Below are positions 49,301 through 64,000 of a stretch of 64,000 bases of DNA, piece by piece. The stretch spans positions 26,188,425 to 26,252,424 of the forward strand of contig CAIIXF020000010.1 of NCBI GenBank assembly GCA_903813345.2, read 5' to 3'. Each line of letters opens with the position of its first letter. Position 1 is the first letter of the stretch. Under the pieces are notes generated by a model, which was not told the DNA's origin, did not search any database, and worked only from the letters and a program-made list of their open reading frames with translations. Origin of the DNA: Owenia fusiformis (Eukaryota > Annelida > Polychaeta > Sabellida > Oweniidae). The translations under genes and the position numbers were made by a program.

Positions 49301-51526
49301 TGTGTTCTCTCTGATCGTGACTAAGTCCACATTATCATATGGGGTTTTGTAGCCTTCTATAGACTTACATGGCCTCACATTGGCATACAGTGTGAACTCT
49401 CTAAAACATAGAAACATCTTACATTATAAAGGGTGATAAAAAAGGATAAGGATGGGAGTAGGTATTACTAAGGCACACAGTATAGATGTGAAGCACTTAA
49501 ATGATTGAACATTATTTAAACGAAGCCTATGGTTCCTGCACTTTCTAACTTGAATCTTCAATATTCTTTATACCATACACAATGCAATATCAACACCTCA
49601 GCTTATAGCTAATATGATATTATTGTCAGGGTGGCTCTGATACAACTTGAAGTCTTCAATACTAGATTATGACATTTTATTTTGGTTAGGTTATCTAATA
49701 ATAAATCTTATTGAGTCTTGATAGGCATTTTACATGAACTTACTTCCTTAAAGCTAAGTTCAGTGATCTGTGACCTTTACCAATAGGTGTCGCTAGAGGT
49801 CCTTTCAGACCAATTTTGTGTTTATGTATGACATCCAGAGCTTTCTGTGGGATATTGAACATGCCATCTGGTCCCCTCACTGGAGTGACATCTATTGGGT
49901 CCCAGTCTATAGGTACCTGAAATAAATTGAAAATCACAATTTAAATATATGCGAGAATTCATGGGCTTTCAAGAGCAAAGTATGAAAATCCATGATGTAA
50001 TGAGTGAAGGAAGAAGCCATTTCTGCTAGAAAATTCAATAAAACTGCAAGATTCGAAAAACTTGTAAAAGTAAAGATAAATCTTAATTTTTGGCTTGTTT
50101 ATGCCACAATAGCACCCCCTCCTGACTGAAAACCGAATTTTTTTGGGCGATTGCACCCCCCTGACTGAAAGCTACTGAAGGCTACGCCCCTGATTGCTGT
50201 ATGGACCATAGGTTCTGGGCCGATATAAAGATGGCAGCACCAACAGAATCCAGTATTATCTTTTTATTTTTAAATAAACAAAGATCGACCACCATGCCAT
50301 CTTTCTTTAAAAATTATTCCTATCGGCCTTTGCCTATGGTATGGACACTATATATGGACTCCTGTGTCATAATGATGAAGATCAAGATCTTGTAGACTCA
50401 CTATAACAAAATTATTGTTATATTCACCTTAGTAGCTTCAAAGATCTGTTGTACTGACGCGGAGATCTCAGGCCCAATGCCATCACCTGGAATAAGGGTC
50501 ACTGTCCTTCTTCCTCCAGAGTAACATCTGCAACTCACAGCCTGCTTTATACTTGGGATCTGAAACAGTGAATCACTGAGGTTAGAAATCTCCTATCTGA
50601 CCCTAAATCGTGATAAAAAGTGACACTTTTGAATTTCATATTTGATCGACACATAGTTGACTCACACTGTACATAATAGCCATATTTCGAGATATGACAT
50701 TCACATTCTCCAAGTTGCGTTTTTCAATCGACAGACGAAGAATACATGGGAATATAACATAAGGGAAAAGAAGTAAGTAAGCTGAATATAGAAGATGAGA
50801 TGAGTTTCTATATCTAAATAATACTACTTTTCCCTTGGCCCAGGTGCCTATGGTACTTTTAGCAGGGCTGTCAACTTGGGACCACCTAATATGAGTGACT
50901 TCAAAATGTTGGACACCTAAGTCCAAATCTGAACACTTTTGTCCAAATTTTGAACACCTTTGGCCAACTTTTAAACACCTTTGGCCAAAGTTTGAGCACC
51001 TTTGCCAAACTTTGAACACCTCAAATTTTTCGCATGAACATGCGTGACACATACGGGATTCGCGTGACAAATCCGAACAAATTGCGTTCGTTTTTTTCCG
51101 GCGTTCGTATTTTTACCGTATCGTAAACATATTTCTAAAAAATTTCTACAGAAATATTTTTGCTTGACAATTACCAGGTAAAATGCGTATTTTGCGTGAC
51201 ATTTTCTGTCACGCAAAAACAACTGACGTGACTTCAAATTCTTCAGCAAATGCGTGACAAATACGCAAATTGCGGGACAGTTGACAGGCCTGTTTTAGGC
51301 CTAAGCCTAGAGAACAGGAAAATTTGGCGAGAATCATGATCAAAAAATGATATTTTCATTTTCATGGTATGATCTAATGGATCTGTCGCACAATATCTTT
51401 CATACGAATACACAGAAAGTCAAGTCATCAAATGAATCAATACAAACCGTGATATATAATGTCGATCCAAGCAAATTTGAAGGAAAAGTAATATCTTACC
51501 AATTTTTTCAGGACTTGACCGGCCAT
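43252..51526 (-). CDS. IDH3A: Isocitrate dehydrogenase [NAD] subunit alpha, mitochondrial (complete, 10 exons)
   Basis: The ten exons are 51526-51500, 50559-50428, 49916-49744, 49400-49271, 48834-48701, 48352-48250, 47950-47886, 47520-47439, 47121-46969 and 43335-43252. They join in frame to 360 codons, close to the 366 of the human protein. The product is the catalytic alpha subunit of the mitochondrial NAD-dependent enzyme that oxidises isocitrate to 2-oxoglutarate in the TCA cycle. Visible motifs are a basic, acid-free N-terminus suited to mitochondrial import, [11 protein letters not shown] (31-41), R110, R120 and R141 of the isocitrate pocket, [10 protein letters not shown] (141-150) with Tyr148, AVHKANIM with catalytic Lys195, and the metal-binding Asp228/Asp252/Asp256, whose 24- and 4-residue spacing matches the family. 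The N-terminus and ...[11 protein letters not shown] end agree with animal IDH3A rather than the beta or gamma subunits. It is head-to-head with GALT. Confidence 0.97.
43375..46577. repeat. Satellite-bearing element in IDH3A intron 9
   Basis: About 23 monomers of 136 bp (some 148 bp by a 12-bp AAGTCAAATCTA insertion) run from 43431 to 46577, preceded by a non-repeated lead (43375-43430). GTAGATGATT recurs 23 times. Five- and six-monomer blocks are themselves repeated (43690-44400 against 44400-45240), a higher-order pattern. Each monomer carries TGACCT-N4-TGACCT-N5-AGGTCA-N4-AGGTCA, for example at 45457-45493. The lead and monomers recur reversed at 62395-62905. Confidence 0.93.
46578..46625. 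repeat. GCCGGACGCCAACC repeats next to the satellite
   Basis: Short GC-rich CGCCGGACGCCAAC repeats abut the array end and may mark the other end of the same mobile unit. A CCTAG pentanucleotide repeat lies at 46818-46840. Confidence 0.6.
46969..47121 (-). CDS. IDH3A: IDH3A exon 9
   Basis: This exon encodes residues 283-333 ([20 protein letters not shown] ... [10 protein letters not shown]), the adenosine-binding HGSAPDIAG segment. The intron after it is 3.6 kb and is mostly tandem array. Confidence 0.97.
47439..47520 (-). CDS. IDH3A: IDH3A exon 8
   Basis: This exon encodes residues 255-282 ([28 protein letters not shown]), with Asp256 and the conserved glycine-rich turn. Confidence 0.97.
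47886..47950 (-). CDS. IDH3A: IDH3A exon 7
   Basis: This exon encodes residues 234-254 ([21 protein letters not shown]), with metal-binding Asp252. It is short (65 nt), with TTCCAG acceptor and GTAAT donor. Confidence 0.96.
48250..48352 (-). CDS. IDH3A: IDH3A exon 6
   Basis: This exon encodes residues 199-233 ([20 protein letters not shown] ... [10 protein letters not shown]) and contains metal-binding Asp228. Confidence 0.96.
48701..48834 (-). CDS. IDH3A: IDH3A exon 5
   Basis: This exon encodes residues 155-198 ([20 protein letters not shown] ... [10 protein letters not shown]) with catalytic Lys195. It ends inside the Met199 codon. Confidence 0.97.
49271..49400 (-). CDS. IDH3A: IDH3A exon 4
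   Basis: This exon encodes residues 111-154 ([20 protein letters not shown] ... [16 protein letters not shown]) and carries the signature arginines and Tyr148. Confidence 0.97.
49744..49916 (-). CDS. IDH3A: IDH3A exon 3
   Basis: This exon encodes residues 54-110 ([18 protein letters not shown] ... [20 protein letters not shown]), including the KGPL.TPIG stretch before the substrate-binding arginines. It ends in phase 2. Confidence 0.97.
50197..50355. mobile_element. MITE-like inverted-repeat element in IDH3A intron 2
   Basis: The ends TGTATGGACCATAGG..GGCCGATA and TATCGGCC...CCTATGGTATGGACA are complementary. The block before it (50105-50190) is another degraded CACCCCCCTGACTG element. Confidence 0.55.
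50428..50559 (-). CDS. IDH3A: IDH3A exon 2
   Basis: This exon encodes residues 10-53. It completes the transit peptide, then [18 protein letters not shown], the N-terminal nucleotide-binding strand and loop of the isocitrate/isopropylmalate dehydrogenase family. Confidence 0.96.
50863..51292. mobile_element. hAT-like non-autonomous element in IDH3A intron 1
   Basis: The 430-bp element has ends CAGGGCTGTCAACT and AGTTGACAGGCCTG, flanked by TTTTAG (50857-50862, 51293-51298). It carries an about 22-bp minisatellite (50909-51020, GAACACCTTTGGCCAA core). Its right half is rich in GCGTGAC and ACGCAAA words. Confidence 0.8.
51500..51526 (-). CDS. IDH3A: IDH3A exon 1
   Basis: This exon encodes MAGQVLKKL, the start of the transit peptide; human IDH3A also begins MAG. 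The start context is AACATGG and the donor GTAAGAT. A palindromic TGACGTCA lies 12 bp upstream of the ATG. Confidence 0.9.
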
Positions 51527-51537
51527 GTTGAACGCAA

Positions 51538-51545
51538 TGACGTCA
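51538..51545. promoter_or_regulatory. CRE palindrome TGACGTCA
   Basis: A perfect 8-bp CREB/ATF consensus lies 12 bp upstream of the IDH3A ATG on that gene's strand. CREB/ATF sites near start sites are often functional in animals; function here is inferred. Confidence 0.5.
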
Positions 51546-51746
51546 AAATGGAGAATCCCAGGTATTCCCGCTTTCACTTTCGGTTCTCTAAAAAACTAAT
51601 TTGAGTGTTCAGATCAGGGATAAAATACCAAAAGCTTGCATTATTATTTTATTTATTAATTTTTTGACATTTCGATCATATTGTATTTTTCATAAATGAG
51701 TTAGCGGCTTTCAAGTTAGGCGTGTCCTGATTTCCAGCTGTCAAAC

Positions 51747-51752
51747 CACGTG
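51747..51752. promoter_or_regulatory. E-box CACGTG
   Basis: The full site reads CCACGTGAC, a good match to USF/TFE/MYC-type E-boxes, 58 bp before the GALT ATG. A CAGCTG E-box follows the same order at 51735-51740. Confidence 0.45.
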
Positions 51753-51809
51753 ACATTTTACTGGGGAAGTCCTTCCACATTGCTGTAAATTTTCTACAAA
51801 ATAACATTC

Positions 51810-64000
<12,191 letters not shown>

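Larger units (their letters stand above)
51527..51809. promoter_or_regulatory. Bidirectional promoter interval between IDH3A and GALT
   Basis: Only 283 bp separate the two divergent start codons, so both 5' UTRs and core promoters must share this space unless start sites lie farther away. It contains a perfect CRE palindrome near the IDH3A ATG, an E-box CACGTG and a CAGCTG nearer GALT, and an AT-rich middle (about 51640-51700). Shared control of a TCA-cycle and a sugar gene is inferred. Confidence 0.7.

Overview
The window is nuclear DNA of an animal. It is AT-rich, its genes are split by many introns with GT/AG borders, and its intergenic and intronic space is full of small DNA transposons and tandem repeats. 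Three conserved genes can be read. The mix of hAT-like, TACTGTA-ended and satellite-bearing elements suggests a marine invertebrate, perhaps a mollusc or another lophotrochozoan, but the sequence does not settle the clade. No retrovirus-like element, tRNA, rRNA or CRISPR array was recognised.

Positions 1-16.1 kb hold the 5' part of a PHLDB/LL5-type gene on the minus strand. Four coding exons encode the start codon and an N-terminal FHA domain; the rest lies beyond the left edge. Its introns carry minisatellites and MITEs, and a 1.3 kb 56/52-bp minisatellite fills 264-1579.

Positions 16.1-42.1 kb contain no recognisable protein-coding gene apart from a transposase remnant. They hold a perfect 245-bp duplication whose copies each end in a minus-strand splice donor (candidate first exons), a similar CpG-bearing donor block near 28.4 kb, a nearly identical 1.54-kb direct repeat (22.9 and 29.0 kb), a 1.5-kb hAT transposon with two nested insertions (33.1-34.6 kb), a 45-bp perfect hairpin with an 8-bp target duplication, and several MITEs.

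Positions 43.3-51.5 kb hold a complete 10-exon gene for the alpha subunit of mitochondrial NAD-dependent isocitrate dehydrogenase (IDH3A, 360 codons) on the minus strand. Its last intron contains a 3.1-kb array of 136-148-bp monomers, each with four ordered AGGTCA-type half-sites. On the plus strand, head-to-head with it and only 283 bp away from ATG to ATG, starts galactose-1-phosphate uridylyltransferase (GALT). Eight exons (281 codons) are in the window and the gene runs off the right edge. The two genes serve central carbon metabolism (TCA cycle and Leloir pathway) and probably share a bidirectional promoter with a CRE and a CACGTG E-box. GALT introns hold a 1.7-kb G-rich transposon, a 0.9-kb 50-bp minisatellite and an inverted, decayed relative of the IDH3A intron array.
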